Shown here piece after piece: positions 16,359 to 24,771 of a DNA stretch of 64,000 nt. This DNA is from Cedecea sp000277545 (lineage in GTDB: Bacteria; Pseudomonadota; Gammaproteobacteria; Enterobacterales; Enterobacteriaceae), in assembly GCA_050847315.1 (NCBI GenBank), contig CP193791.1; one strand, given 5' to 3'. The translations under genes and the position numbers were made by a program. Below the pieces are notes generated by a model. The model saw only the letters and a list, made by a program, of their open reading frames with translations, was not told where the DNA came from and did no database searches. Within the stretch, counting starts at the first letter, position 1, and each line of letters opens with the position of its first letter.

Positions 16359-17183
16359 ATGAAAAAAAATCGCGCTTTTCTGAAATGGGCAGGGGGGAAA
16401 TTCCCCCTGCTGGACGACATAAAAAAGCATCTGCCGGAAGGCGACTGTCTGATTGAGCCCTTTGTTGGCGCGGGGTCGGTATTTCTTAATACCGACTACT
16501 CACGCTACGTCCTCGCCGATATCAATAGCGATCTGATTAACCTCTACGACATTGTCAAAAACCGCGCAGATGAGTACGTGCGGGAGTCTCGTTTGCTCTT
16601 TACCAAAGCGCAAAACGAGGAAGCGATTTATTACGCTTGCCGCACTGAGTTTAACCAATGCACTGACAAATTCCGGCGCGCGGTGTTGTTTTTGTACCTC
16701 AACCGCCATTGTTACAACGGCCTGTGCCGTTATAATCTGCGCGGTGAATTTAACGTGCCGTTTGGCCGCTACAGCAAACCTTATTTCCCTGAAGAGGAAC
16801 TGTACAACTTTGCCGAACGGGCTAAAAATGCCACTTTTGTCTGCCAGTCTTATGATGTCAGCATGGTAAACGTTGCTGCGGGTTCCGTAGTGTATTGCGA
16901 TCCGCCCTATGCGCCGCTTTCCGCCACCGCCAACTTTACCGCTTATCACACGGACAGCTTCAGTATGGTGCAGCAGCAGCACCTGGCCGAGCTGGCTGAA
17001 AGGCTGCGGGAGCAGAGTATTCCGGTGCTGATTTCTAATCATGACACCGAGCTGACTCGCCAGTGGTATCAGAACGCCACCGATTTCCATAAGCTGCAGG
17101 TTCGCCGCAGCATCAGTCGAAACGGTGGTAAACGTAACAAGGTGGACGAACTTCTGGCCCTTTATAAAGCGAAGGTTGCCTGA
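16359..17183 (+). CDS. dam: DNA adenine methyltransferase (GATC)
   Basis: 274 residues, close to the E. coli 278. AdoMet-binding motifs are KWAGGKFPLLDDI near residues 9-21 and EPFVGAGSVF. The catalytic motif is DPPY in VVYCDPPYAPL, and GLCRYNLRGEFNVPFG matches the DNA-contact region. It methylates N6 of adenine in GATC, which guides mismatch repair and controls replication initiation and some promoters. The C-terminus is slightly shorter than in E. coli. Confidence 0.97.
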   Translation: MKKNRAFLKWAGGKFPLLDDIKKHLPEGDCLIEPFVGAGSVFLNTDYSRYVLADINSDLINLYDIVKNRADEYVRESRLLFTKAQNEEAIYYACRTEFNQCTDKFRRAVLFLYLNRHCYNGLCRYNLRGEFNVPFGRYSKPYFPEEELYNFAERAKNATFVCQSYDVSMVNVAAGSVVYCDPPYAPLSATANFTAYHTDSFSMVQQQHLAELAERLREQSIPVLISNHDTELTRQWYQNATDFHKLQVRRSISRNGGKRNKVDELLALYKAKVA

Positions 17184-17229
17184 GCCGTTTCGCCCGCCGC
17201 CGAAAGATGAATGACTCCTGGAGAAGCGG

Positions 17230-17907
17230 ATGAAACAGTATTTGATTGCCCCCTCAATCCTCTCTGCCGACTTCGCCCGACTGGGCGAGGATACGGCTAA
17301 AGCACTTGCCGCAGGTGGTGACGTCGTCCATTTTGACGTTATGGACAACCACTACGTCCCTAACCTGACGATGGGGCCGATGGTGCTTAAGGCGCTGCGC
17401 GATTACGGTATCACTGCGCCTATCGACGTTCACCTGATGGTGAAACCCGTTGACCGCATCATTCCTGATTTCGCCGCGGCCGGTGCCAGCATTATTACCT
17501 TCCATCCTGAAGCCTCTGAACATGTCGATCGCTCTCTGCAACTGATCAAAGAACACGGCTGTAAAGCGGGCCTGGTGCTGAACCCGGCGACCTCGCTTTC
17601 CTGGCTGGATCACGTCATGGACAAACTGGATGTCATTTTGCTGATGTCCGTCAACCCTGGTTTTGGCGGCCAGTCGTTTATTCCACACACGCTGGAAAAA
17701 CTGCGCCAGGTTCGCGAACGTATTGATGCCTCCGGCTATGATATTCGCCTTGAAGTGGATGGCGGCGTCAAAGCCGACAACATTGCGGAAATTGCCGCCG
17801 CGGGCGCGGATATGTTCGTTGCAGGTTCCGCTATTTTCGGCCAGCCTGATTATAAAGCGGTGGTTGACCGCATGCGTTCTGAACTGGCTAAGGTAAGTCA
17901 TGGATAA
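17230..17907 (+). CDS. rpe: Ribulose-phosphate 3-epimerase
   Basis: 225 residues. A TIM barrel with metal ligands in HFDVMDNHYVPN and VHLMV and the phosphate-binding DGGVKADN near the C-terminus. It interconverts ribulose 5-phosphate and xylulose 5-phosphate in the pentose phosphate pathway. A GGAG ribosome site precedes the ATG. The stop overlaps the gph start by 8 bases. Confidence 0.98.
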   Translation: MKQYLIAPSILSADFARLGEDTAKALAAGGDVVHFDVMDNHYVPNLTMGPMVLKALRDYGITAPIDVHLMVKPVDRIIPDFAAAGASIITFHPEASEHVDRSLQLIKEHGCKAGLVLNPATSLSWLDHVMDKLDVILLMSVNPGFGGQSFIPHTLEKLRQVRERIDASGYDIRLEVDGGVKADNIAEIAAAGADMFVAGSAIFGQPDYKAVVDRMRSELAKVSHG

Positions 17908-18613
17908 GTTTCAAAAAATTCGGGGTGTTGCCTTCGATCTCGACGGCACGCTCATCGACACGGCGCTTGGCCTGAGTCAGGCCGTTGATCTGGCGCTTTA
18001 TGCGCTTGAACTGCCTGTGGCCGGCGAAGATCGCGTTGTCACCTGGATCGGCAACGGCGCAGATATCATGATGCAGCGGGCGCTTAAGTGGTCGCTGAAA
18101 GATAAAGAACCCGACCTCGCCCAGCTGAATATGGCGCGCAAACTGTTCGATCGCTTCTATGCGGAAACGGTGGAAGAGGGGAGCTTCTTGTTCCCGGGCG
18201 TAGCCGCAACGCTTGCTGCACTGAAAGAAAAAGGCCTGCCGCTCGCCGTCGTCACCAACAAACCCACGCCTTTTGTCACGCCGCTGCTGGAAGATCTGGG
18301 CATTGCCCATTATTTCCAGACCATCATCGGCGGGGACGATGTGAAAGAGAAAAAGCCACACCCGGAAGCGCTGTACAAAGTCATGGAAACCCTGGGGCTG
18401 GCGGCGGATGAGCTGCTTTTTGTCGGCGATTCCCGTAATGACATTCAGGCTGCACAGGCGGCCGGCTGCCCAAGCGTCGGCCTGACCTGGGGCTATAACT
18501 ATGGCGAAGCGATTGGGCTGAGCAACCCGGACGTTGTGTTCGATCGTTTCGAAGACTTATTGCCCGCTTTCGGGCTACCACCTTTAGCAAATCAGGAAGC
18601 AGAACATGAGTAA
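17900..18613 (+). CDS. gph: Phosphoglycolate phosphatase, HAD family
   Basis: 237 residues. The HAD nucleophile motif is FDLDGTLID with D13 and D15; VVTNKPTPF is motif II, and KKPHP with FVGDSRNDIQAA are motifs III and IV. It removes phosphate from 2-phosphoglycolate formed during repair of 3'-phosphoglycolate DNA ends. It is about 15 residues shorter than E. coli Gph, the gap falling in the cap domain around residue 70. Overlaps rpe and trpS by 8 bases each, so translation is probably coupled. Confidence 0.96.
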   Translation: MDKFQKIRGVAFDLDGTLIDTALGLSQAVDLALYALELPVAGEDRVVTWIGNGADIMMQRALKWSLKDKEPDLAQLNMARKLFDRFYAETVEEGSFLFPGVAATLAALKEKGLPLAVVTNKPTPFVTPLLEDLGIAHYFQTIIGGDDVKEKKPHPEALYKVMETLGLAADELLFVGDSRNDIQAAQAAGCPSVGLTWGYNYGEAIGLSNPDVVFDRFEDLLPAFGLPPLANQEAEHE

Positions 18614-19610
18614 GCCCATCGTATTTAGCGGCGCCCAGCCGTCAGGCGAATTAACTATCGGTAACTACATGGGTGCGCTGCGTCAGTGGGTAAACATGCA
18701 GGATGATTATCATTGCATTTACTGCATCGTTGACCAGCATGCGATCACCGTTCGTCAGGACCCGACCGCGCTGCGCAAAGCGACGCTGGACACTCTGGCG
18801 CTGTATCTGGCCTGTGGCATTGACCCGAAAAAAAGCACCATCTTTGTTCAGTCCCACGTGCCGGAGCACGCGCAGCTGGGCTGGGTGCTGAACTGCTACA
18901 CCTATTTCGGCGAGCTGAGCCGCATGACGCAGTTCAAGGACAAATCTGCCCGCTATGAAGAAAACATCAACGCCGGCCTGTTTGACTACCCGGTGCTGAT
19001 GGCCGCAGACATTCTGCTGTATCAGACCAACCAGGTCCCGGTGGGTGAAGACCAGAAACAGCATCTGGAGCTGAGCCGCGACGTGGCCAGCCGCTTCAAC
19101 GCGCTGTACGGCGACATCTTCAAAGTGCCTGAGCCATTTATTCCTAAGTCCGGTGCCCGCGTGATGTCCCTGCTGGAGCCGACCAAAAAGATGTCCAAGT
19201 CTGACGATAACCGCAATAACGTCATCGGCCTGCTGGAAGATCCGAAATCCGTGGTGAAGAAGATCAAGCGCGCGGTAACCGACTCCGAAGAGCCGCCTGT
19301 GGTGCGCTACGACGTGAAAGAGAAGGCGGGCGTTTCTAACCTGCTGGACATTCTTTCCGGCGTCACCGGCAAAGCGATTCCTGAGCTGGAAGCCAGCTTT
19401 GAAGGCAAGATGTATGGTCATCTGAAGGGCGAAGTGGCGGAAGCCGTGTCCGGTATGCTGACCGAGCTTCAGGAGCGCTATCACCGTTACCGTAACGACG
19501 AAGCTTTCCTGCAGCAGGTCATGAAAGAGGGCGCTGAAAAAGCCCGCGCCCGCGCCGGAGAGACGCTGAAAAAGGTCTACGAAGCGATCGGTTTCGTCGC
19601 TCATCCATAA
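18606..19610 (+). CDS. trpS: Tryptophanyl-tRNA synthetase
   Basis: 334 residues, the E. coli length. Class I signatures are present: the HIGH equivalent TIGN within PSGELTIGNYMG near the N-terminus, and KMSKS in the centre. It charges tRNA-Trp in the cytoplasm. Last gene of the aroK series; a strong terminator follows. Confidence 0.98.
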   Translation: MSKPIVFSGAQPSGELTIGNYMGALRQWVNMQDDYHCIYCIVDQHAITVRQDPTALRKATLDTLALYLACGIDPKKSTIFVQSHVPEHAQLGWVLNCYTYFGELSRMTQFKDKSARYEENINAGLFDYPVLMAADILLYQTNQVPVGEDQKQHLELSRDVASRFNALYGDIFKVPEPFIPKSGARVMSLLEPTKKMSKSDDNRNNVIGLLEDPKSVVKKIKRAVTDSEEPPVVRYDVKEKAGVSNLLDILSGVTGKAIPELEASFEGKMYGHLKGEVAEAVSGMLTELQERYHRYRNDEAFLQQVMKEGAEKARARAGETLKKVYEAIGFVAHP

Positions 19611-19622
19611 TCTTTCCCTATG

Positions 19623-19654
19623 AATAACCCGCCGCCTGGCGGGTTATTTCTTTT
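19623..19654 (+). terminator. trpS terminator
   Basis: Perfect 11-bp stem (AATAACCCGCC/GGCGGGTTATT) with a GCCT loop, followed by TTCTTTTTT. It closes the aroK-trpS series and isolates the yhf cluster. Confidence 0.93.
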
Positions 19655-19673
19655 TTGTGACTGCATTCTCCTT

Positions 19674-19702
19674 TTGTCATTTTCCCCTTTGCCATCTATA
19701 TT
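19674..19702 (+). promoter_or_regulatory. Candidate yhfZ promoter
   Basis: -35 TTGTCA at 19674-19679 and -10 TATATT at 19697-19702 with a 17-base spacer, a near-consensus sigma-70 promoter. The first TTCA-N6-TGAA palindrome overlaps the -10. Confidence 0.65.
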
Positions 19703-19738
19703 CAATTTTATGAAGATATATTCATTCAATAAATTGAA
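19701..19738. promoter_or_regulatory. Tandem TTCA-N6-TGAA operators before yhfZ
   Basis: Two 14-base palindromes, TTCAATTTTATGAA (19701-19714) and TTCAATAAATTGAA (19725-19738), 24 bases centre to centre. Both right arms continue as GATA. The first overlaps the -10 and the second ends 8 bases before the yhfZ ATG, positions expected for autorepression. Binding by YhfZ is inferred. Confidence 0.6.
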
Positions 19739-19746
19739 GATAACCG

Positions 19747-20652
19747 ATGAGCCGCAGCTTTATTAAAAAAGAGGGCGTTGCCCAGTCCAGCCTGGCCCGT
19801 TATTTACTGGGTGAGAAATGTGGTAACAGGTTGAAAACCATAGATGAATTAGCTGGTGAATGCGGCTTTTCCGTTGGCCTGACGCAGGCCGCGTTGAAGA
19901 CGCTGGAGAAGGCCGGGGCCGTGAGCGTTGAGCGCCGTGGCCGCAACGGCAGCTACCTGCTGAGCATGGATAACAAAGCCCTATTGGCGTTCGCGGACAT
20001 CGGCAATGTAGTGTGTGCTATGCCGCTGCCGTACACCCGGCTTTATGAAGGGCTTGCCAGCGGTCTGAAGGCGCAGTTTGACGGGATCCCGTTTTATTAT
20101 GCCCATATGCGTGGGTCGGATGTTCGCGTGGAATGTCTGCTGAATGGCGTTTATGACCTGGCCGTCGTGTCCAGGCTGGCAGCGGACAGCTACCTCAGCA
20201 ACCCGGATCTTTTTATCGCGCTGGCGCTGGGGCCGCACACATACGTGGGCGAGCACAAGCTGATTTGCCGCGCCGGGCAGCAGGAGAGCATCCGCCGTAT
20301 TGGGATTGATCCTCGTTCGGCGGATCAGCGCATCATGACGGATGTGTATTTCTCCGGGCAGGATGTGGAATTGCTTGATGTGTCGTACCACGAGTGTCTG
20401 CACAGAATCGCGAAGGGCAGCGTGGATGCGGTGATTTGGAACGTCAGCAACGAAGCCGATTTGACGGCACTGGGGCTGACTGCCCTCCCGTTAAGCGGGG
20501 ACAAATGCTTCCTGACGGCATCGGAAGCGGTGGTGCTGACGCGAAGTGAAGATATCCCTATTCAGCAATTGCTGAGAACGGTGGTGGATAAGAATGCCCT
20601 GCTGGCGCATCAGCAAAGCGTGCTGAGCGGTGAACAGGAACCAAGCTATTGA
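19747..20652 (+). CDS. yhfZ: YhfZ, putative transcriptional regulator of the yhf cluster
   Basis: 301 residues. The first ~75 form a winged-helix-like domain (TIDELAGECGFSVGLTQAALKTLE, then a wing with RRGRNGSYLL). The rest looks like a ligand-sensing domain of the periplasmic-binding type (DLAVVSRLAADSYL, VDAVIWNVSNEAD). This matches GntR-like regulators with a solute-binding module. No ligand is known. It is the first gene of the cluster behind tandem palindromes, so it probably regulates itself and its neighbours. Confidence 0.85.
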   Translation: MSRSFIKKEGVAQSSLARYLLGEKCGNRLKTIDELAGECGFSVGLTQAALKTLEKAGAVSVERRGRNGSYLLSMDNKALLAFADIGNVVCAMPLPYTRLYEGLASGLKAQFDGIPFYYAHMRGSDVRVECLLNGVYDLAVVSRLAADSYLSNPDLFIALALGPHTYVGEHKLICRAGQQESIRRIGIDPRSADQRIMTDVYFSGQDVELLDVSYHECLHRIAKGSVDAVIWNVSNEADLTALGLTALPLSGDKCFLTASEAVVLTRSEDIPIQQLLRTVVDKNALLAHQQSVLSGEQEPSY

Positions 20653-20666
20653 CAGAGGTAATCAGT

Positions 20667-21023
20667 ATGGAAGACCGGCTCAATCTGCTCTGTGAGGCAG
20701 GCGTCATCGACCGGGATATTTGTGATGGCATGAAAGTGGTTGTGACGCAGCTGGAGACCCACTGGGCTATTCCGCTGCAGAACGATCAGGGGGCAATGGC
20801 CATCACCCACATGGCTAACGCGCTGATGCGCAGCCGCCGTGGGGAAGAGGTGAACCCACTGGATGAAGAGCTGTTGGCGGAGATTAAAACCGACAGCGTC
20901 TTTGGTGATGTTGAGCAGGCCCACCACGCATTGCTGGCGCCGTTCAACGTGCAGCTGCATCCGAACGAAGAAGGGTATCTGCTGGCTAACCTGTTCAGCC
21001 TGTGGCTGATTCATAAGGGCTAA
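20667..21023 (+). CDS. yhfY: YhfY, PRD-domain protein
   Basis: 118 residues from the ATG at 20667, chosen because AGAGG lies 8 bases upstream; a TTG at 20649 overlapping the yhfZ stop is an alternative. It is a single PTS-regulation-like domain. The segment MAITHMANALMRSRRGE carries the conserved histidine (H48 from this start) that PTS proteins phosphorylate in other PRD regulators. No DNA-binding domain is attached, so it may act on another protein such as YhfZ. That partnership is inferred. Confidence 0.8.
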   Translation: MEDRLNLLCEAGVIDRDICDGMKVVVTQLETHWAIPLQNDQGAMAITHMANALMRSRRGEEVNPLDEELLAEIKTDSVFGDVEQAHHALLAPFNVQLHPNEEGYLLANLFSLWLIHKG

Positions 21024-21052
21024 CGGATTTATTTGCAGCGTTTTTTCTTAGC

Positions 21053-21080
21053 TTAAATATTCAAAAAAATGATTATTTAA
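21053..21080. promoter_or_regulatory. 28-base palindrome before yhfX
   Basis: 11-base arms TTAAATATTCA and TGATTATTTAA (one mismatch) flank AAAAAA. The core TTCA-N6-TGAT matches the two palindromes before yhfZ at 7 of 8 arm bases. It lies in the 88-base gap between yhfY and yhfX, so the structural genes probably have a separately controlled start point. Confidence 0.6.
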
Positions 21081-21111
21081 GAGGTTTATTTATCAGGTCG
21101 CGAGGCAAGGC

Positions 21112-22284
21112 ATGTTTATTGAGGCACTCAAGGCACAGAACCCGGCGTTGATTGATGCGGCCAGAACGCTTTGGCGGCAGGGCGCGGTACTTCCCGATAC
21201 CTGGATTATCGATGTCGATCAGGTTCTGGAGAACGGCCGGAAACTGCTCGCGGCCGCGCAGAAGCACGGCATCACGCTCTACTTTATGACCAAGCAAATC
21301 GGGCGTAATCCCTGGCTTGCCAACAAGCTGATTGAGTTGGGCTTTAAAGGCGCCGTGGCCGTTGATTTTAAAGAAGCCCGCACGCTGCGTGAAGCCAATG
21401 TGCCCGTCTCACATGTGGGCCATCTGGTGCAGGTGCCGGTGGCCCTGGTCGAAGAGAATGTGAACGGCGAGACGGAAATCATCACACTTTTCTCGCTGGA
21501 AAAAGCCCGCGAAGTGTCCGATGCCGCGCTGGCGAGCGGGCGTGTTCAGGCTGTAATGCTGAAGGTATTCGCCGAGTACGACCGACTTTACCCGGGCCAG
21601 GAAGCTGGTTTTCCGCTCGGTGAGCTGGACGGCGTGGTACGTGCCATTCGCGCAATGCCGGGCATTCGGCTTGCCGGGCTGACGCATTTCCCCTGTCTGC
21701 TCTGGAACGAAGAGCAGCAACAGACGCAGCCAACCCGCAATTTGATGACGCTGCTGAAGGCGCGGGACTTGCTGCACGAACAGGGGATTGAGATCGAGCA
21801 AATCAACGCGCCGTCGGCCTCAAGCTGCAGCACTTTCTCCATTCTGGCCGAGCACGGAGTAACTCATGCCGAACCGGGCCACGCGCTGACCGGCACCATT
21901 CCGGCGAACCAGCATGGCGATCAGCCCGAGGCGATAGCCATGCTCTATCTGACAGAAGTTTCCCATCAGTTTCAGGGCAAAAGCTATTGCTTCGGCGGGG
22001 GATATTATCGTCGCGGGCATGCGCAGAATGCGCTGGTGTTCAGCCGCGATGTGCAGCCCGAGCAGGCGCGATTGCTGCCGCCAGACAACACCAGCATTGA
22101 TTATCACCTGGCGCTGGAGGGCGGCTATCCCGTTGGCAGCCCGGTGGTGATGTGCTTCCGCACGCAGATTTTTGTCACCCGCAGCGATGTGGCGCTGGTG
22201 TCCGGCATCCAGAGCGGGAACCCGGTGCTCGAGGCGCTGTACGACAGCCTTGGGCATCCGATTCCGGGAGGTCAACATGAGTAA
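21112..22284 (+). CDS. yhfX: YhfX, PLP enzyme of alanine-racemase fold
   Basis: 390 residues. The N-terminal fold-type III barrel has the probable PLP lysine K61 in FMTKQIGRN. Later strands include MLKVFAEYD, LAGLTHFPC and the phosphate-binding NAPSASSCSTF near residue 236, then a C-terminal beta domain. Relatives include alanine racemases and D-amino-acid aldolases. The substrate is unknown. The stop overlaps yhfW by 8 bases. Confidence 0.85.
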   Translation: MFIEALKAQNPALIDAARTLWRQGAVLPDTWIIDVDQVLENGRKLLAAAQKHGITLYFMTKQIGRNPWLANKLIELGFKGAVAVDFKEARTLREANVPVSHVGHLVQVPVALVEENVNGETEIITLFSLEKAREVSDAALASGRVQAVMLKVFAEYDRLYPGQEAGFPLGELDGVVRAIRAMPGIRLAGLTHFPCLLWNEEQQQTQPTRNLMTLLKARDLLHEQGIEIEQINAPSASSCSTFSILAEHGVTHAEPGHALTGTIPANQHGDQPEAIAMLYLTEVSHQFQGKSYCFGGGYYRRGHAQNALVFSRDVQPEQARLLPPDNTSIDYHLALEGGYPVGSPVVMCFRTQIFVTRSDVALVSGIQSGNPVLEALYDSLGHPIPGGQHE

Positions 22285-23521
22285 GTTTCTGGTGCTGGTC
22301 ATAGACAGCTTCGGCGTGGGCGCAATGGACGATGTACCGGACGTCAGGCCGCAGGACATCGGCGCGAATACCTGCGGACATATCCTGCAGCACTTTCCCG
22401 ACCTGCGTTTACCCACGCTTGAGAAGCTGGGCCTGATTAACGCGCTGGGCTTTACGGCCAATGTGATGCTGCCGAACGCCGATGCCGCGTATGGCACAGC
22501 CGCACTGCAGCATGAAGGCGGGGACACTTTTATGGGGCACCAGGAAATTTTGGGCACAAGGCCACAAACGCCACTCCGTATGCCGTTTTCTGCAGTGATC
22601 GACGACGTAGAACGTGAACTGGCTGACGCTGGCTGGCAGGTTGAACGCAGAGGTGGCGAGCTGCAGTTTCTGTGGGTAAATCAGGCTGTCGCCGTGGGAG
22701 ATAACCTTGAGGCCGATCCTGGACAGGTGTTTAACATCAGCGCCAATCTCAGCACCATACCGTTTGAGCAGGTACGCGCCATTGGTGAAGTCGTGCGCCG
22801 CTGCGTCAAAGTGGGTCGGGTCATTGCCTTTGGTGGCTTGCTTGAGAGCAGCGAGCAGCTGATTAACGCCGCGGAAGAGAAACAGGGGCTTTATGTCGGC
22901 ATTAACGCCCCGCGTTCCGGGGTATACAAAAGTGGGTTCCAGGTGGTGCATATGGGCTACGGCGTGGATGCCAGCGTTCAGGCTCCACAGCAGCTGCATC
23001 AGGTCGGTGTTAAAACCGTGCTGGTGGGTAAAGTGGCTGATATTGCGATTAACCCGCACGGCATCAGCTACCAGAATCTGGTCGATTCGCAGCGCATTCT
23101 TGATATCACCCGGGATGAGCTGAATAAACCTGGCAGCGCCTTTATTTGTACCAACATTCAGGAAACCGATCTGGCGGGCCACGCTGAAGACGTTGCGCGC
23201 TACGCCGAGCGGCTTGAGCTGGTAGACAAAAACCTGGCTCTGCTGATGGCCGATATGCAGGTCGGGGATTGCCTGGTCGTCATGGCGGATCACGGAAACG
23301 ACCCGACGATTGGCCACAGCAAGCACACTCGTGAAAACGTGCCGTTGCTGGTTTGGCAGCCCGGTATAACAGGCACTTATCTGGGCGCACGCGCTACGCT
23401 TTCTGATGTCGGCGCCACGGTTTGTGACTTTTTTAGGGCAGCCGCGCCGCAGAACGGAACGTCGTTCCTGCCGCTGCTGAATGTCTCTTCAACAGGTGGA
23501 GTGAATCATGACGGGGTATAA
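22277..23521 (+). CDS. yhfW: YhfW, phosphopentomutase-like metalloenzyme
   Basis: 414 residues from the ATG at 22277, preceded by GGGAGG; the reading frame extends 35 codons upstream but those lie inside yhfX. It belongs to the alkaline phosphatase superfamily: VIDSFGVGAMDD gives the first metal aspartate, GGDTFMGHQE the catalytic threonine, and MADHGNDPTIGHSKHT the second metal site. Phosphopentomutases interconvert pentose 1- and 5-phosphates, so a sugar phosphate substrate is likely but unproven. Overlaps php by 14 bases. Confidence 0.87.
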   Translation: MSKFLVLVIDSFGVGAMDDVPDVRPQDIGANTCGHILQHFPDLRLPTLEKLGLINALGFTANVMLPNADAAYGTAALQHEGGDTFMGHQEILGTRPQTPLRMPFSAVIDDVERELADAGWQVERRGGELQFLWVNQAVAVGDNLEADPGQVFNISANLSTIPFEQVRAIGEVVRRCVKVGRVIAFGGLLESSEQLINAAEEKQGLYVGINAPRSGVYKSGFQVVHMGYGVDASVQAPQQLHQVGVKTVLVGKVADIAINPHGISYQNLVDSQRILDITRDELNKPGSAFICTNIQETDLAGHAEDVARYAERLELVDKNLALLMADMQVGDCLVVMADHGNDPTIGHSKHTRENVPLLVWQPGITGTYLGARATLSDVGATVCDFFRAAAPQNGTSFLPLLNVSSTGGVNHDGV

Positions 23522-24398
23522 GCATATCGATCCATCGGGCTATACCTATGCCCACGAGCATCTTCATATCGATCTTTCCAGCTTCAAGGACAACATCGAT
23601 TGCCGACTGGATCAGTACGAGCTGATTTGCGGTGAAATGAAGTCACTCTACGCGCAGGGTGTGCGCAATATCATTGAAATGACCAACCGCTACATGGGGC
23701 GCAACCCCCAGTTCCTGCTGGATATCATCCGTGATACCGGAATGAACGTGATGGCCTGCACCGGTTACTACCAGCACGATTTCTTCCCGCCGCACGTGGC
23801 CACCACGCCGGTTAAAGTGCTGGCGCAGGAGATGATCGATGAAATAGAAATTGGCATCGACGGCACGGCGTTAAAAGCGGGAATCATCGCGGAAATAGGC
23901 TCCAGCGTGGACGTTATCACCCCGGTGGAGAAGCGAGTTTTCCAGGCGGCAGCCATCGCGCATCATGAAACCGGCAGGCCGATTTCAACCCATACGTCAT
24001 TCAGCACCATGGGCCTTGAGCAACTGGCGCTTCTGAAGTCATGGTGCGTGGATCTTTCCCGCGTCACCGTCGGGCACTGCGACCTGAAAGACAATCTGGA
24101 CAACATCCTGCGGATGATTGATCAGGGCGCCTACGTCCAGTTCGATACCATCGGCAAAAACAGCTATTACCCGGACGAAAAACGCATTGCGATGCTGAGC
24201 GCGCTTAAAGATCGCGGACTGCTCGACCACGTCATGCTGTCGATGGACATTACTCGTCGCTCCCATTTGAAAGCGAACGGCGGGCCAGGTTTTAACTATT
24301 TGCTTACCACGTTTGTGCCGATGCTGCTGGAGGCCGGTTTCAGCCAGCCAGACGTCGATTTGATGTTACGTGACAACCCCTCTGTCTTTTATAAGTAA
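23508..24398 (+). CDS. php: Phosphotriesterase homology protein
   Basis: 296 residues, an amidohydrolase-superfamily barrel. Metal ligands are H16 and H18 in AHEHLH, the bridging-residue region AEIGSS with glutamate where bacterial phosphotriesterases have carboxylated lysine, then THTSF, VGHCD and the final aspartate in SMDIT. E. coli PHP lacks triesterase activity. Related enzymes are often lactonases, so a lactone or ester step is a reasonable guess. RBS GGTGGAG precedes the start inside yhfW. Confidence 0.9.
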   Translation: MTGYKHIDPSGYTYAHEHLHIDLSSFKDNIDCRLDQYELICGEMKSLYAQGVRNIIEMTNRYMGRNPQFLLDIIRDTGMNVMACTGYYQHDFFPPHVATTPVKVLAQEMIDEIEIGIDGTALKAGIIAEIGSSVDVITPVEKRVFQAAAIAHHETGRPISTHTSFSTMGLEQLALLKSWCVDLSRVTVGHCDLKDNLDNILRMIDQGAYVQFDTIGKNSYYPDEKRIAMLSALKDRGLLDHVMLSMDITRRSHLKANGGPGFNYLLTTFVPMLLEAGFSQPDVDLMLRDNPSVFYK

Positions 24399-24407
24399 GG
24401 ATTTCCC

Positions 24408-24761
24408 ATGAAAAAGATCGGTGTCGCTGGCCTACAGCGCGAACTCATCAAACAAACCATCGAAACCGCCGCGCCGGGCAGCTTCGAAGTGTTTATCTAT
24501 AACGACATGGACGCCGCGCTGAAGGTGAAATCCGGCCAGCTTGATTACTACATTGGGGCCTGTAATACCGGGGCAGGTGCGGCATTGTCTATCGCCATCG
24601 CGGTGATTGGCTACAACCGCAGCTGCACCATCGCTAAGCCCGGCATTAAAGCGAAAGAAGAGCAAATTGCCCGCCTGGTTTCAGAAGGCAAAGTGGCGTT
24701 TGGTCTCTCCGTTGAGCATATCGAGCACGCCATCCCGTTGCTCGTTAATTACTTAAAATAA
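24408..24761 (+). CDS. yhfU: YhfU, DUF2620 small protein
   Basis: 117 residues, cytoplasmic, starting KKIGVAGLQRE and containing a glycine/alanine-rich stretch (ACNTGAGAALSIAIAVIG, about residues 48-65). The alternating strand-helix pattern suggests a small Rossmann-like or PTS EIIB-like fold, but no phosphorylatable motif is clear. It sits 10 bases before the transporter gene yhfT, so it may be a cytoplasmic partner of that transporter. Function unknown. Confidence 0.8.
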   Translation: MKKIGVAGLQRELIKQTIETAAPGSFEVFIYNDMDAALKVKSGQLDYYIGACNTGAGAALSIAIAVIGYNRSCTIAKPGIKAKEEQIARLVSEGKVAFGLSVEHIEHAIPLLVNYLK

Positions 24762-24771
24762 AGGCATCCGT

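Noticed and set aside
18651..19604. 317-codon minus-strand open frame opposite trpS
   Set aside because: Antisense to a full-length trpS with intact motifs; no ribosome site or domain.
22172..22276. 35-codon upstream extension of yhfW
   Set aside because: It lies within yhfX in another frame; GGGAGG and the phosphopentomutase-like N-terminus mark the start at 22277.
22409..23326. 305-codon minus-strand frame inside yhfW
   Set aside because: Antisense shadow; yhfW on the other strand has complete metal-site motifs.
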